64,000 bases of DNA from Pseudanabaena sp. Chao 1811 (GTDB taxonomy: Bacteria; Cyanobacteriota; Cyanobacteriia; Pseudanabaenales; Pseudanabaenaceae), in the NCBI RefSeq assembly GCF_027942295.1, contig NZ_CP101416.1, positions 1,240,001-1,304,000 of the forward strand, read 5' to 3'. The notes beneath the pieces are model-generated. The model was given only the letters and a program-made list of their open reading frames with translations, had not been told where the DNA came from and did no database searches. Position 1 is the first letter of the stretch; every line of letters starts with the position of its first letter. Shown in pieces: positions 17,106-26,574 of this stretch. Made by a program: the position numbers and the translations under genes.

Positions 17106-19454
17106 ATGGATACGATTCGGCAGCCCCAATTAGATCCTCAGTCAAAGCCTCGGTCAAAGACTAGTGCCTTTGATAAATTGCGACAAGCCTCAGAATTTAC
17201 AGTCAAAGGGGTTGAGGACTCGATTCCGTTGCGGGTACTGGTGCAAGTTTTTGTATTTATCAGCATTGGTGCGATCGATGCAGTAGCAAGTACGAATAAC
17301 AGTATTTGGGCAATTCCCCTCAGTGCGATCGGCGCGGTATGGGCATGGTATGCCAGACGCAAACGCAATGTACTGGTCAAGTTATTCATTGCGATTACGA
17401 TGATTGCCATGCTGGTAATTTTTCTCAACGACCTTTTACGCATGGCTGAAGATACCAAACTATTGTTAGCGAGATTGCTGATTCAGCTACAGGTATTGCA
17501 TAGTTTTGACTTACCACGCCGCAAGGACTTGGGCTATTCGATTGTAATTGGCTTGATTTTGATGGCAGTTGCTGCCACCTTGAGCCAGACGATGATCTTT
17601 GCCCTATGGCTAATTGGCTTTTTGATCGTTGGACTACCGATTTTATTGCTTGATCACCGATCGCGTTTAGGCGTAAAAACTCAGAGTTTCCAGCCTGAAA
17701 AGATGGGAGTTTCCCCAAAACCTCTACTAGGATTACTGGCGATCGTTTTAGTCTTGGGATTAACTATATTTGCCTTTTTGCCTCGTTTACCAGGGTTTCA
17801 GCTACGCAACTTTCCTGTCAGTGTCAATCTTTCGATTCAGCGCGAAATTCCTCGTGGGGGCATTTTAAATAGGCAACAGCAAAATCAACAAAGACAATCT
17901 GGGAATAATGGTACTGGTGGTACTGGTGGTACTGGTGGTACTGGCGATAATAACGATCAGGATACGTTGCCACCGCTATTTGCTCCTGAAATAGATACGG
18001 CTTCGTCGGGGGCTAAGCAACTTAACAAAAAACGCAAACCTGAGTTAGTGATGCGGGTGCGATCGCAAGCAGAGTTATTTTGGCGCGTGATGGCATACGA
18101 CGAATTTACGGGTAAAGGCTGGCGCATTTCGCGTAACGATCCTAAGCAACTTCGCACCATCAAACGGAATCCCCTCAACTACGAGTTTTTCTTACCAATC
18201 CCCACCTATGCCTTTATTGGTTCGGAGAAAGCGGTAAAACCCGTTAATTATCAAGAGGTCGTTCAAACCTATACCATTACCTCTCAAAACTTTCCTAACC
18301 TTGTCCCTGCGGCGGCTGTCCCTAATCGGATCTTTTTCCCTAGCGAAGAGTTAGATGTTGACCTAGAAGGAATGATTCGCGGACCTGGTCCATTACCTGA
18401 AGATATGACCTATACCGTCATATCAAATGTGACCGAACGCAATCCTCAAATATTGCGGCAAATGCCCAATACTTACCCGCGAGCAATTCGTAACTATTAT
18501 TTACAAATCCCCTCCAATTTGTCACCACAAGTGCGCGACAAGGCGATGAACTTGTTAGTTAGTGCTAAGGATGACCAAGGTAAACCGATCACCGTCAATA
18601 ATCCCTACGATCTGGCAGTGCAACTCACACAGGGGATCAAGCAAAACTTTGTGGTAAAAAACCTCAACTTTGACGAATCTAAAGGTGATCTTGTATCCCA
18701 ATTTGTAGAACAGGGGGGAGGTGAAGAGAGTCATTTTGTTTCTACTCTAGCGGTGATGTTGCGATCGCTTGGTATTCCCACCCGTTATGTAGTTGGCTTT
18801 GCCTCAGGGAAATTCAATCCATTTACAGGACTATACGAGGTGCTAAATACAGATACGCAATCAGTGGTTGAAGTGTTTTTTCCCATCTATGGCTGGATTG
18901 CCTTTGATCCCGTCCCTGGTCGTCCCCTATTTCCACCATCGATTGAAAACAATCGCACCTTTGGCGTAATCCAAACCTTTTGGAGTTGGATTGCCAATCT
19001 CTTACCCAGTCCCGTCAATAATTTCTTTGCAAACTTATTTGACAGTATTGGTAAGTTTATCGGTGGTGTGATTAATTGGTTGATCGAAATGGGTTGGGTC
19101 GGATTAGCCTTTAGTTTAGCGATCGCCTTTGGTCTGAGTATCGGTGTCTGGGCATTATGGCAATTGATGATCTGGTGGTGGCGAGTGAGTCGTTTACAAA
19201 GGATGCCACTCCCACAGCGTACCTATCAACAAATGTTGCAATGGCTCGCCGAACAAGGTAATCCCAAAGCTCCCCAACAAACCCCTCAAGAATATGTAGC
19301 AAGTCTGCGCGATCGCGTCTCAGTACAACAGGCTTCCGCGATCGCTCAAATTACTCAGATTTATCAAGACTGGCGCTATGGCGATCGTCATAGTGATTAC
19401 AGTTTAGATACAGAGCTACAAATGCTACTGAAGCAACTAAAATCTAAGCTTTAA
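17106..19454 (+). CDS. TgpA-like membrane protein with transglutaminase-like domain lacking catalytic Cys/His
   Basis: The 782-residue protein is started at ATG 17106; a TTG at 17070 lies in a hairpin and is less likely. The N-terminal part is DUF3488-like with about six TM segments (to about residue 245). A Gly/Thr stretch (NGTGGTGGTGGTG) follows near 275, then a large extracytoplasmic domain and a transglutaminase-like core (SHFVSTLAVMLRSLGIPTRYVVGF, about 540-565), a last TM near 660-690 and a DUF4129-like C-terminal tail. In catalytic members the core reads C-x-H-F and D-A-H-A-W; here these positions are ESHF and DTQSV, so Cys and His are missing although the fold looks intact. It is probably a scaffold or binding protein, not an enzyme. 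Confidence 0.82.
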   Translation: MDTIRQPQLDPQSKPRSKTSAFDKLRQASEFTVKGVEDSIPLRVLVQVFVFISIGAIDAVASTNNSIWAIPLSAIGAVWAWYARRKRNVLVKLFIAITMIAMLVIFLNDLLRMAEDTKLLLARLLIQLQVLHSFDLPRRKDLGYSIVIGLILMAVAATLSQTMIFALWLIGFLIVGLPILLLDHRSRLGVKTQSFQPEKMGVSPKPLLGLLAIVLVLGLTIFAFLPRLPGFQLRNFPVSVNLSIQREIPRGGILNRQQQNQQRQSGNNGTGGTGGTGGTGDNNDQDTLPPLFAPEIDTASSGAKQLNKKRKPELVMRVRSQAELFWRVMAYDEFTGKGWRISRNDPKQLRTIKRNPLNYEFFLPIPTYAFIGSEKAVKPVNYQEVVQTYTITSQNFPNLVPAAAVPNRIFFPSEELDVDLEGMIRGPGPLPEDMTYTVISNVTERNPQILRQMPNTYPRAIRNYYLQIPSNLSPQVRDKAMNLLVSAKDDQGKPITVNNPYDLAVQLTQGIKQNFVVKNLNFDESKGDLVSQFVEQGGGEESHFVSTLAVMLRSLGIPTRYVVGFASGKFNPFTGLYEVLNTDTQSVVEVFFPIYGWIAFDPVPGRPLFPPSIENNRTFGVIQTFWSWIANLLPSPVNNFFANLFDSIGKFIGGVINWLIEMGWVGLAFSLAIAFGLSIGVWALWQLMIWWWRVSRLQRMPLPQRTYQQMLQWLAEQGNPKAPQQTPQEYVASLRDRVSVQQASAIAQITQIYQDWRYGDRHSDYSLDTELQMLLKQLKSKL

Positions 19455-19505
19455 AATTGTAACTATTCTTATACAGTCCTATTTAGAGTCTGCTAGAGCT
19501 AAACA

Positions 19506-19542
19506 TTTTTTGAAAAGCTTACTTTACAAGCTTTTCAAAAAA
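19506..19542. repeat. Hairpin after TgpA-like gene
   Basis: TTTTTTGAAAAGCTT and AAGCTTTTCAAAAAA form a perfect 15-bp stem with a 7-base loop 51 bases after the stop at 19454. It could terminate the upstream gene and has the AAGCTT apex shared with other hairpins here. Confidence 0.5.
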
Positions 19543-19674
19543 ATCTTTCCCCTTTATCGCAGCTCTTTGCGCTGTAAAGTTACGTGAAGATTTGTGATTT
19601 TATTACAAAGTCTTAGCTCATCCACCGCTTTTGGTAGACTAGATGGCGAATATATTAAATTTCCTATTTTAATC

Positions 19675-20160
19675 ATGAGTGTAGTTATTCAAGTTTTAGA
19701 AAGAGCCGACGAAGAACTTCGTTATCCCAGCATTGCTGAGTTGCAAAGTGTGAAGAACTTTCTCGCTACTGGCGCTCAAAGAGTGAGGATTGCCACAGTC
19801 TTGGCAGAAAGCGAAGATAAAATCGTCAAGAAAGCGACCACAGAACTATTTAGAATCCACCCCGACTACATCTCTCCTGGTGGTAATGCCTATGGTCAGA
19901 AACAACGCAACCAGTGCCTAAGAGACTTCACTTGGTACATTCGCCTCGTTACCTACGGGGTCTTGGCAGGTGACAAAGAGCCGATTGAGCAAATCGGGAT
20001 CATTGGCGCTCGTGAAATGTATAACTCTCTCGGTGTTCCTTTGGTTGGTATGGCTGATGCAGTTCGCGCTCTCAAAAATGCGTCTCTCGCATTGTTGAGC
20101 AAAGAAGATGCTGACACCGCTGAGCCTTATTTCGACTATATCATTCAGGCTTTATCCTAG
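19675..20160 (+). CDS. apcD: Allophycocyanin-B alpha chain ApcD (phycobilisome terminal emitter)
   Basis: ApcD replaces one ApcA subunit in the phycobilisome core and passes excitation energy to photosystem I and II. The start is ATG 19675, giving 161 residues, the exact family length; a GTG 27 codons upstream is rejected because homologues begin MSVV. The bilin attachment Cys is C81 in RNQCLRDF, and N71 in GGNAYGQ is the usual methylated or conserved asparagine region. [12 protein letters not shown] and the C-terminal [10 protein letters not shown] are ApcD-like, and the residues differ from ApcA at many positions. It stands alone, as apcD usually does, and ends in a perfect terminator. Confidence 0.93.
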   Translation: MSVVIQVLERADEELRYPSIAELQSVKNFLATGAQRVRIATVLAESEDKIVKKATTELFRIHPDYISPGGNAYGQKQRNQCLRDFTWYIRLVTYGVLAGDKEPIEQIGIIGAREMYNSLGVPLVGMADAVRALKNASLALLSKEDADTAEPYFDYIIQALS

Positions 20161-20197
20161 AAATAAGAAAGGGGTGCGTTGCACCCCTTTCTTATTT
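20161..20197 (+). terminator. apcD terminator
   Basis: A perfect 17-bp stem (AAATAAGAAAGGGGTGC) with loop GTT starts at the base after the apcD stop, and the 3' arm is T-rich. A near copy of the stem core (AAGAAAGGGGTGC) ends the gene at 32678. Confidence 0.8.
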
Positions 20198-20311
20198 GAG
20201 AAATCATTAAGAGATAAGATTGCGAGTGATCGTTACAAAAATTGCAACAGTCAACATTCCTAATATTTGAGTGGCTATACTGATGCAAACTTTATTGTTG
20301 ATCAGAAAGCT

Positions 20312-21214
20312 ATGCAGTCATTGAAGTTGCCTTTCGCGATGCCGCGATCGCTTTCCAGATTTTTCGCAGTTAGCACCAGTCTTTTCAAAGATGCTCGCGA
20401 TTATCAAATTCTTTTTCTATCTGTATTTTTGATTTTAGGTGTGAGTACTCGCGATTGGTCACTGAAACCAATGGCGATCGCGCTGACCTTTGTGACCTGT
20501 TGGCTCACGCAAATAGCTATGGTTAGCCTATTTCCACCAGAAGCATCCAAACAGGAACGCTGGTTATCGCTTAAGAGTGCCACGATTACAGCTTTAGGAT
20601 TAAGTCTATTACTACGCTCTGATAGCTATGGCGCGATCGCCTGTGCGTCATTTTTGGCGATCGCTAGCAAATTTATTTTTCGTACCAATGGCAAGCATTG
20701 GTTTAATCCCGCAAATTTTGGGATTGTGGTTGTTTTGTTGCTGGATAGTTTTGTTTGGGACAATCACGCATGGGTTTCTAACGGACAATGGGGCGAAGAT
20801 AGTTTATACGCTTTGATATTTCTTGGTTTAGGTGGCATCGTTCTCAAAAAAGTTGGGCGTTGGGATACGAGCTTCATGTTTTTAGTTGCCTATTCCCTAT
20901 TAGAAGGATTACGCAATCTCTGGCTGGGCTGGACTTGGGATGTGCTAGCCCATCGTTTGACTAGTGGCTCTTTGTTGCTGTTTGCGCTGTTTATGATCAC
21001 CGATCCGCGTTCCATTCCCAATGCCAAGATTGCCAGATTAATTTGGGCAGTAGCGATCGCGGTTTTAGCTTTCATTTTCCGCAATGTGTTCTTTAATGCG
21101 GATGCGATGTTTTATGCGTTATTTCTGATCTCACCACTTACGGTTTTATGCGATCGCCTATGGAATGCGCCGAGATTTCAATGGTTGCCAAGACGCTTTA
21201 GCATTCAGACCTAA
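20312..21214 (+). CDS. RnfD/NqrB-like membrane protein
   Basis: The roughly 300-residue integral membrane protein has about nine hydrophobic segments and resembles RnfD/NqrB of the Rnf and Nqr electron-transport complexes (GKHWFNPANFGIVVVLLL, RLTSGSLLLFALFMITDPRSIP). The S/T-G-S/A motif that carries covalent FMN in RnfD fits TSGSL here, and the TDPRSIP motif is well kept. No other Rnf or Nqr gene is nearby, so it is a stand-alone paralogue of uncertain role. The start is ATG 20312; a TTG at 20267 would add 15 residues. It lies upstream of the DUF2330 gene on the same strand with a MITE-like element between. Confidence 0.75.
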   Translation: MQSLKLPFAMPRSLSRFFAVSTSLFKDARDYQILFLSVFLILGVSTRDWSLKPMAIALTFVTCWLTQIAMVSLFPPEASKQERWLSLKSATITALGLSLLLRSDSYGAIACASFLAIASKFIFRTNGKHWFNPANFGIVVVLLLDSFVWDNHAWVSNGQWGEDSLYALIFLGLGGIVLKKVGRWDTSFMFLVAYSLLEGLRNLWLGWTWDVLAHRLTSGSLLLFALFMITDPRSIPNAKIARLIWAVAIAVLAFIFRNVFFNADAMFYALFLISPLTVLCDRLWNAPRFQWLPRRFSIQT

Positions 21215-21231
21215 ATGAACATTCAAGGGAC

Positions 21232-21376
21232 TTAGAGCGTATTTGAGAAGCATCCTATTTAGTATAAATTTCTGTTTTTACCCCCCTTAATCCCCCCTTA
21301 CAAAGGGGGGAACTCAAATCCTCCCCCTTTGTAAGGGGGAGTTAGAGGGGGTAAAAACTTCTCAAACACGCTCTTA
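21232..21376. repeat. MITE-like element with 19-bp inverted ends
   Basis: Ends TTAGAGCGTATTTGAGAAG (21232-21250) and the complement of 21358-21376 match at 17 of 19 positions. The interior is two C/G-run hairpins (CCCCCCTTA...AAGGGGGG and CTCCCCCTT...AAGGGGGAG). It is non-coding and fits a non-autonomous transposable element. Confidence 0.65.
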
Positions 21377-21434
21377 ATCCCCTTGTTAGTAGATTTTAGA
21401 AACCCATTTAGTCTTTCTAGCAATTATCAACATT

Positions 21435-22820
21435 ATGAAACGCTTTTTGAATTGGATGCGTGTACTCATCAGTACCACCCTTGCCTGTTTAGTTGTCTTT
21501 GCCTATTCTCCTGCGGTATTTGCCTTTTGTGGATTTTATGTATCCCAAGCTGATGCCAGTCTCTTTAACAAGGCTTCGCAGGTGGTGATTGCCCGTGATG
21601 GCAAGCGCACGGTTTTGACGATGGCGAATGACTATCAAGGTGATGTGAAGGACTTCGCTCTCGTTGTGCCAGTGCCAGTATTACTGAAAGAAAAGCAAGT
21701 TCGTATTGGTGAACAGAAAATCATCGATCGCCTTGATTCCTTTAGCGCCCCTCGCCTAGTGGAATATTTTGACTCCGATCCCTGTGCAAGATATGAAGCC
21801 TATGACCGAATAGGCATAACAGGGGCAACAAGAGCGGCTGCGCCAATGACGGAAGCAAAAGCACGTCGTGATAATTATCAAGTTACGATTGAAGCAAAGT
21901 TTTCGGTCGGCGAATATGACATTCTCATTCTCAGTGCTAAGGAATCCGATGGTTTAGAAGCTTGGTTAATTGATAATGATTACAAAATCCCCCAAGGTGC
22001 AAAAGAATTACTTCAGCCCTATATTCGCCAAAACATGAAGTTCTTTGTGGCAAAGGTGAATATTGCCGAATTGAACAAAACAGGTTCGCAGGTTCTCCGT
22101 CCTCTGATGATGGCATACGAATCGCCGAAGTTCATGCTACCTATTCGTTTAGGGATGCTAAATGCCAATGGCGATCAAGATTTGTTGGTTTATATTCTCT
22201 CGCCCAAAGGTCAAGCTGAGGTCGCCAACTATCGCACGATTAAAGTCCCATCGGGTAATGATATTCCTGTCTATGTGAAGAATGAATTTGGCGAATTCTA
22301 TAAGTCCATGTTCAAGACTTCCTATAACAAAGAAGGACGCAAGGTCGCCTTCTTAGAATATGCATGGGATATGTCAAGTTGTGACCCCTGTTCGGCTGAG
22401 CCACTTTCGCAGGAAGAACTTCGCAAAGCAGGTGTATTTTGGCTGGATTCCCCAAATTCTAATCAGCCCTCAAGTCGGCGGATTCGTCCAATCTTTCCTC
22501 CAAATGATGGACGAGTTTTCATTACGCGCCTACATATCCGCTATAACCGTGATAAATTCCCTGAAGACTTGACTTTTAAGGAAACCTCTAATCAAGAATC
22601 TTTCCAAGGTCGCTATGTGTTGCGCCATCCATTTAAAGGTGAGACAAGCTGTGATGCAGGTCAAGAATATCAGAAATCATTACGTCCACGCTTTGAAAAA
22701 GAAGCCCAAACCCTCGCTAGTTTAACAGGTTGGAATATTGCCGATATTCGCCGCAAGATGAATCTCTCTAGTCTGCCTGATCCTGTAGAAACTCCTTTCT
22801 GGGAAAATATCTGGAAATAG
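21435..22820 (+). CDS. Exported DUF2330 domain protein
   Basis: The 461-residue protein has a signal peptide (LISTTLACLVVFAYSPAVFA) and the DUF2330 opening FCGFYVSQADASLFNKASQVV, followed by ALVVPVPVLLKEKQVRIGEQ and a Cys-bearing C-terminal half (DMSSCDPCSAEPLS; GETSCDAGQ). The family is secreted or periplasmic and has no defined activity. The paired cysteines, CGF near the mature N-terminus and CDPC, could bind metal or form disulphides. It follows the RnfD-like gene on the same strand, which may indicate a redox-related partnership, though this is inference. Confidence 0.85.
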   Translation: MKRFLNWMRVLISTTLACLVVFAYSPAVFAFCGFYVSQADASLFNKASQVVIARDGKRTVLTMANDYQGDVKDFALVVPVPVLLKEKQVRIGEQKIIDRLDSFSAPRLVEYFDSDPCARYEAYDRIGITGATRAAAPMTEAKARRDNYQVTIEAKFSVGEYDILILSAKESDGLEAWLIDNDYKIPQGAKELLQPYIRQNMKFFVAKVNIAELNKTGSQVLRPLMMAYESPKFMLPIRLGMLNANGDQDLLVYILSPKGQAEVANYRTIKVPSGNDIPVYVKNEFGEFYKSMFKTSYNKEGRKVAFLEYAWDMSSCDPCSAEPLSQEELRKAGVFWLDSPNSNQPSSRRIRPIFPPNDGRVFITRLHIRYNRDKFPEDLTFKETSNQESFQGRYVLRHPFKGETSCDAGQEYQKSLRPRFEKEAQTLASLTGWNIADIRRKMNLSSLPDPVETPFWENIWK

Positions 22821-22826
22821 GCTGCC

Positions 22827-22877
22827 GAAATCAAGCAATATAGGCGGCACTTTGTGCCGCCTATATTGCTTGATTTC
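22827..22877 (+). terminator. Perfect 24-bp hairpin after DUF2330 gene
   Basis: Two perfect 24-base arms (starting GAAATCAAGCAATATAGGCG) with loop TTT begin seven bases after the stop at 22820. The tail ATTGTCTTT is only mildly T-rich. The stem is far longer than termination needs. Confidence 0.6.
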
Positions 22878-22954
22878 ATTGTCTTTGCACCTTGCACAGC
22901 ACAGTACAAATGGCTATATCAAACTCACGTTGGTTCTAGATCTCATAGGGAGAT

Positions 22955-24331
22955 TTAGTCATCACGACGTTCAATTTTGGCGATCGTGCCAAATCCAGGA
23001 AATAGGCGGCTAGGTAAACCAACAAACACAACTCTCACAACTTGATTCGTTGTCGTTGTTGTTGTGTTAGTGGAGGTGTTGGTAGATGTGTTAGTAGATG
23101 TATTACTGGAAGTGTTGTTTGAGGTGTTAGTAGATGTATTGCTAGAAGTGTTGCTAGTAGAATTTCTAAGAGCAGTCAATAAAGCTTGGAATGAAACTTC
23201 GCTGAAGTAATAAGCATTCTTCTTCTGGAAATTGACGAAAACAAATTTGTCTACAACATTGAAATTACCCAAGGATATTAGATCGCTGGATTCTAATTCA
23301 GAACCTCTTGACTCTACATACTTCAGCAAACTTGAATTGTTGGCTAGTACAAGTAGGAATTTAGACTTGCCAGGGGCTAGTAGACTTGGACTCAAGCCGA
23401 TCAGCTTAAACAGTTGACGATTGTTTAGCAGAATCAGAATCGTTTCGCTACTAACTGGAGGCAAAGTGGTAGTGCTAGAAGAGGGAACAATCAGATTTCC
23501 ACTGGTGATATTACCTTTTAGGCTAACAGACCCATTGCTGTTGTTAGCGGCAGTTGTAACAGTCCCAATCACAGCAGCCTTAGCATTGGTGAAAGAGCTA
23601 ACTTTATTAGGGATTGAACCAGAAGCTAAAGCGGTTCCACGCACTTCATCATTAACGTTGAATACGTTAGTTCCATTCAGATTGTCAAGCGTAGCATATT
23701 CAAACTTAGTGAGCTGTGCCGTGCCGTAGGGAGTGAGAACGGTTGTTGGGTTATTGTTGACAACTGTGGTACTTGCAAAACGAGTTACGTCAAAGGTTCC
23801 ACCTGTAATGGGGACAATGACTGTATTAGCAGGTAAAGCGGATATGCTTGATGTTGGTACTTGAATCGAAGAACCTGTCTTGATTGACCCTGTCACTGTT
23901 GCAGGTGCACCTAATGCTGAGACCTGCGTGCCAGTGGGGGCAGCATTATTAACTTTATCAATACTGCCCTTGATTGTACTTTGGGCATTGGTAAAATTAG
24001 CAGTTCTACCATCGTCAAAGTTAACCGAGCCATTAGTAGAAGTACCTTGAATATCAAAGGCTCCATTGGCGGAAAGTGTTGTCGTCGTCGCTGTAGTTCC
24101 AGTTAGGCTCGTAATTTGAGCAGTCCCTACTGGGGTTAAAACAGTGATACCTGCACCAGTAGGATTAGTAACTGCCCCTGCACTAGTTACATTTACCGAA
24201 AAATTACCACCTGTAATTGGTACTGAGGTAGTTTGAGCCTGTGATGGAGATGCAGCAATCGCAGATGCACCTAGTAAACTAATCGCGATCGCCCCCAAGT
24301 TGAATGTATATCGCTTAATTCGAGTTAGCAT
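22955..24331 (-). CDS. Exported protein with duplicated beta-rich module and SNT repeat, unknown family
   Basis: The 458-residue product has a signal peptide (LGAIAISLLGASAIAASPSQA, cleavage AQA) and good AAGGAAAA ribosome binding before ATG 24331. Two related modules follow, each starting VPITGG-F-V and holding VLTPVGTAQ / VLTPYGTAQ (about residues 37-165 and 170-290). Next come a hydrophobic charged region (LLLVLANNSSLLKYVESRG, 325-390) and a Ser/Asn/Thr repeat tract of about 40 residues encoded by short tandem DNA repeats (23043-23160). The end is VVFVGLPSRLFPGFG. I know no family. The low-complexity tract resembles a surface-protein stalk. Confidence 0.6.
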   Translation of the reverse strand: MLTRIKRYTFNLGAIAISLLGASAIAASPSQAQTTSVPITGGNFSVNVTSAGAVTNPTGAGITVLTPVGTAQITSLTGTTATTTTLSANGAFDIQGTSTNGSVNFDDGRTANFTNAQSTIKGSIDKVNNAAPTGTQVSALGAPATVTGSIKTGSSIQVPTSSISALPANTVIVPITGGTFDVTRFASTTVVNNNPTTVLTPYGTAQLTKFEYATLDNLNGTNVFNVNDEVRGTALASGSIPNKVSSFTNAKAAVIGTVTTAANNSNGSVSLKGNITSGNLIVPSSSTTTLPPVSSETILILLNNRQLFKLIGLSPSLLAPGKSKFLLVLANNSSLLKYVESRGSELESSDLISLGNFNVVDKFVFVNFQKKNAYYFSEVSFQALLTALRNSTSNTSSNTSTNTSNNTSSNTSTNTSTNTSTNTTTTTTNQVVRVVFVGLPSRLFPGFGTIAKIERRDD

Positions 24332-24672
24332 TTTTCCTTTCCCTCTTTAATATTTATGGTTAATGTCTAAATAATCCTGAAAGTAAGACTCTGTTTGCCA
24401 AACAAGGCGAATCGAGACGTAATATCTCAAAAATAGTTCCCAAATGAGTCTTTAGCCATACTGGACGACTAAGCTATTTATATGGTTCCCAAAATTTTCA
24501 AAAAGTTTTCTTAATATTTCTAAAGATCCACAATCTGAAAAAATACCTATTAAGTTTTATCGTCAGTATCGTAAGAATTGCGTGACAATTCTTACCGTTT
24601 CGTGCCATTCATGCCATGAAAAGCATGACACAAATAGCTATCTCATGGAATTTTAAGGGGTAAATCCAAATC

Positions 24673-24717
24673 AAAAAACATGAAAAGTGTCGTTTAGCAA
24701 CACTCTTCATGTTTTTT
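24673..24717 (-). terminator. Porin gene terminator
   Basis: AAAAAACATGAAaAGTGT pairs with ACACTcTTCATGTTTTTT (one mismatch) twelve bases after the porin stop, and the minus strand ends in a T6 run. It is a classical intrinsic terminator. Confidence 0.8.
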
Positions 24718-24729
24718 AGGGTCAGAGTC

Positions 24730-26574
24730 TTAGAAAGTGAAGGTTGTACGAATCGCCCCAACAGTAATGGTGTCACTACCTGAGGTTTGAACAGGATTAA
24801 AGATAAACAGCAATCCGGGGGTAATGCTGATGTTGTCACTTATCCGCATTCTATAAAACAACTCTAAATGAGTTGTGCTAGCAGGTTGTCCACCAAAATC
24901 CCCTGGAGTGACACCAGTTAAGCCGATCGCACTGGGGATATTCAATGAAGGTACGCCACCAACAGTTAGGTTGCTACTGGTAATTTTTGGTGGTTGTCCC
25001 ACGTAAATACCAGCCAAGTTGCCCTCAGCAAACAGATCAGGGAAGTTCAGAAATGCCATCCAGTTAAATGTGGTGACTGAGCCACTAAGAACGGCATCTC
25101 TAGCATCGGAAGTGGTATAACCTGCCCAACCTCCGAGAGTCACTGCGCGGGAAATACGCCACGAGACAGTACCACCAAAAGCATTGGTGGAAAATCTACC
25201 GCCAATTGGTCCAATGAGATTATCGCCAACACCTGTGTTTAAGCTGGCATTAGTACTGTAGGAATTGAGATAATAGAGTGCAAGGTCAACGGTATCAGTG
25301 GGGGTAAGTGAAAGCTGTACACCTGCGGTAAAAGGACCACCTGTTAGACCATTGTTGGGGTCAGAGGCTAATGAAGCTGCATATACCCCCTGCAAGCTGA
25401 AGTTATCGCTGATTTGCCAGTCAAACCCAATCCCTGCTTGTCCAGGGAAGTTCAAGATCGGGTTGCGCTGAGCAAAGGCAGAGAGGGGGCCTTGTCCAGC
25501 ACTTTCATAGCGGTTAGGACCACGAAATACACTAGATGGGCTAACCCCTGCTGCACCGATAACTACCGCAAGGCGATCGCCTACTAAAAATCGATAGGAC
25601 AAATCACTCAATTGGAAGGTATTACCTGTATCAAGCTCATATCCCAGACGGGTGTAGGTATTAGTAAGAAAATTGTTGTTAGTAAAAGATGTAGAAGCAG
25701 TGGACGCATTACCTGCTTGGATGCCTGTCAACAAAATGCTGCGATTATCAAACTGCGTCACCAAGCTCAGTTGGAGGTTATAGCCAAAGGTGAGGTTAGT
25801 AGCATCGTCAGGGGTGTTTTTGGTGCCATCTCTGGGAGTTAGGCTGCCAGTATTAGGTAAACGGCTTTGCAATCCAAAAATCGCTTGACCATACAGTTTA
25901 GTAGTCGTTGAAAATTGCTGGGCTTCCAGTTTCGCAGTTTTTGCCTCTAGTCCATCAACACGCCCTCTAAGGGTGGCAAGTTCAGCAGCAAATTCTTCCT
26001 GTAGCTTTTGCAATGTAGCAAGATCTTCTTTGCTAACTTTATCGGCTAGCCCTGAAGAAATAATTTCATTGATTTTGTCTAAACAAGCATTTAAACCCGC
26101 AGCAAATTCATAGCGGGTGGTTGCTTGCTTACCACGAAAAGTACGGTCAGGGTAACCTGCAATACAACCATAGCGTTCGACGAGGGATTGCAAAGCTGTA
26201 AATGCCCAGTCTGTAGGCTTAACGTCACTCAGTTGCGAGACTGAGGTAACACCCTGAGCCGTTAGATTATCGCTAGGTTGAGCAGCGTTAATCGTTCCTG
26301 ATTCGGAAACAGCTTGGATAATTTGGGCGTTAGGACTGATAGGTGCGTTGTTTGATGTTGGCGTTTCGTTACTGATAGGCATGATCATCGGATCATTACC
26401 GATCGATCGCACTAACTCAGATTCATTAACAACTTTGTTGGTACTACTTTGAGCTTCTGCTTGAGCAGCACTAGAGCTTATAACGTTACCAACCAATGTT
26501 GTGGCGATCGCAGTTGCGGTTATGGCAGCCAGCTTAGTTGCTCTACCAGATTTCGACTTGGGAATTAATGTCAT
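24730..26574 (-). CDS. SLH-domain outer-membrane porin (OprB/SOM family)
   Basis: The 614-residue protein is a typical cyanobacterial major porin, which admits small solutes or iron. It has a signal peptide (about 1-38), an SLH domain that binds pyruvylated wall polymer (SDVKPTDWAFTALQSLVERY, RTFRGKQATTRYEFAAGLNA, about 115-170), a coiled coil (LQKLQEEFAAELATLRGRVD, about 185-220) and a C-terminal OprB beta-barrel ending in Phe (RTTFTF), as outer-membrane proteins do. GAGG lies about 12 bases before the ATG. It stands alone with its own terminator. Confidence 0.92.
   Translation of the reverse strand: MTLIPKSKSGRATKLAAITATAIATTLVGNVISSSAAQAEAQSSTNKVVNESELVRSIGNDPMIMPISNETPTSNNAPISPNAQIIQAVSESGTINAAQPSDNLTAQGVTSVSQLSDVKPTDWAFTALQSLVERYGCIAGYPDRTFRGKQATTRYEFAAGLNACLDKINEIISSGLADKVSKEDLATLQKLQEEFAAELATLRGRVDGLEAKTAKLEAQQFSTTTKLYGQAIFGLQSRLPNTGSLTPRDGTKNTPDDATNLTFGYNLQLSLVTQFDNRSILLTGIQAGNASTASTSFTNNNFLTNTYTRLGYELDTGNTFQLSDLSYRFLVGDRLAVVIGAAGVSPSSVFRGPNRYESAGQGPLSAFAQRNPILNFPGQAGIGFDWQISDNFSLQGVYAASLASDPNNGLTGGPFTAGVQLSLTPTDTVDLALYYLNSYSTNASLNTGVGDNLIGPIGGRFSTNAFGGTVSWRISRAVTLGGWAGYTTSDARDAVLSGSVTTFNWMAFLNFPDLFAEGNLAGIYVGQPPKITSSNLTVGGVPSLNIPSAIGLTGVTPGDFGGQPASTTHLELFYRMRISDNISITPGLLFIFNPVQTSGSDTITVGAIRTTFTF

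Noticed and set aside
20312-21214. A full Rnf or Nqr complex locus
   Set aside because: Only an RnfD-like subunit is present; no other subunit genes flank it.
23043-23160. CRISPR-like or satellite array
   Set aside because: The short repeats are in frame within a coding region and encode a Ser/Asn/Thr tract; there are no spacers.
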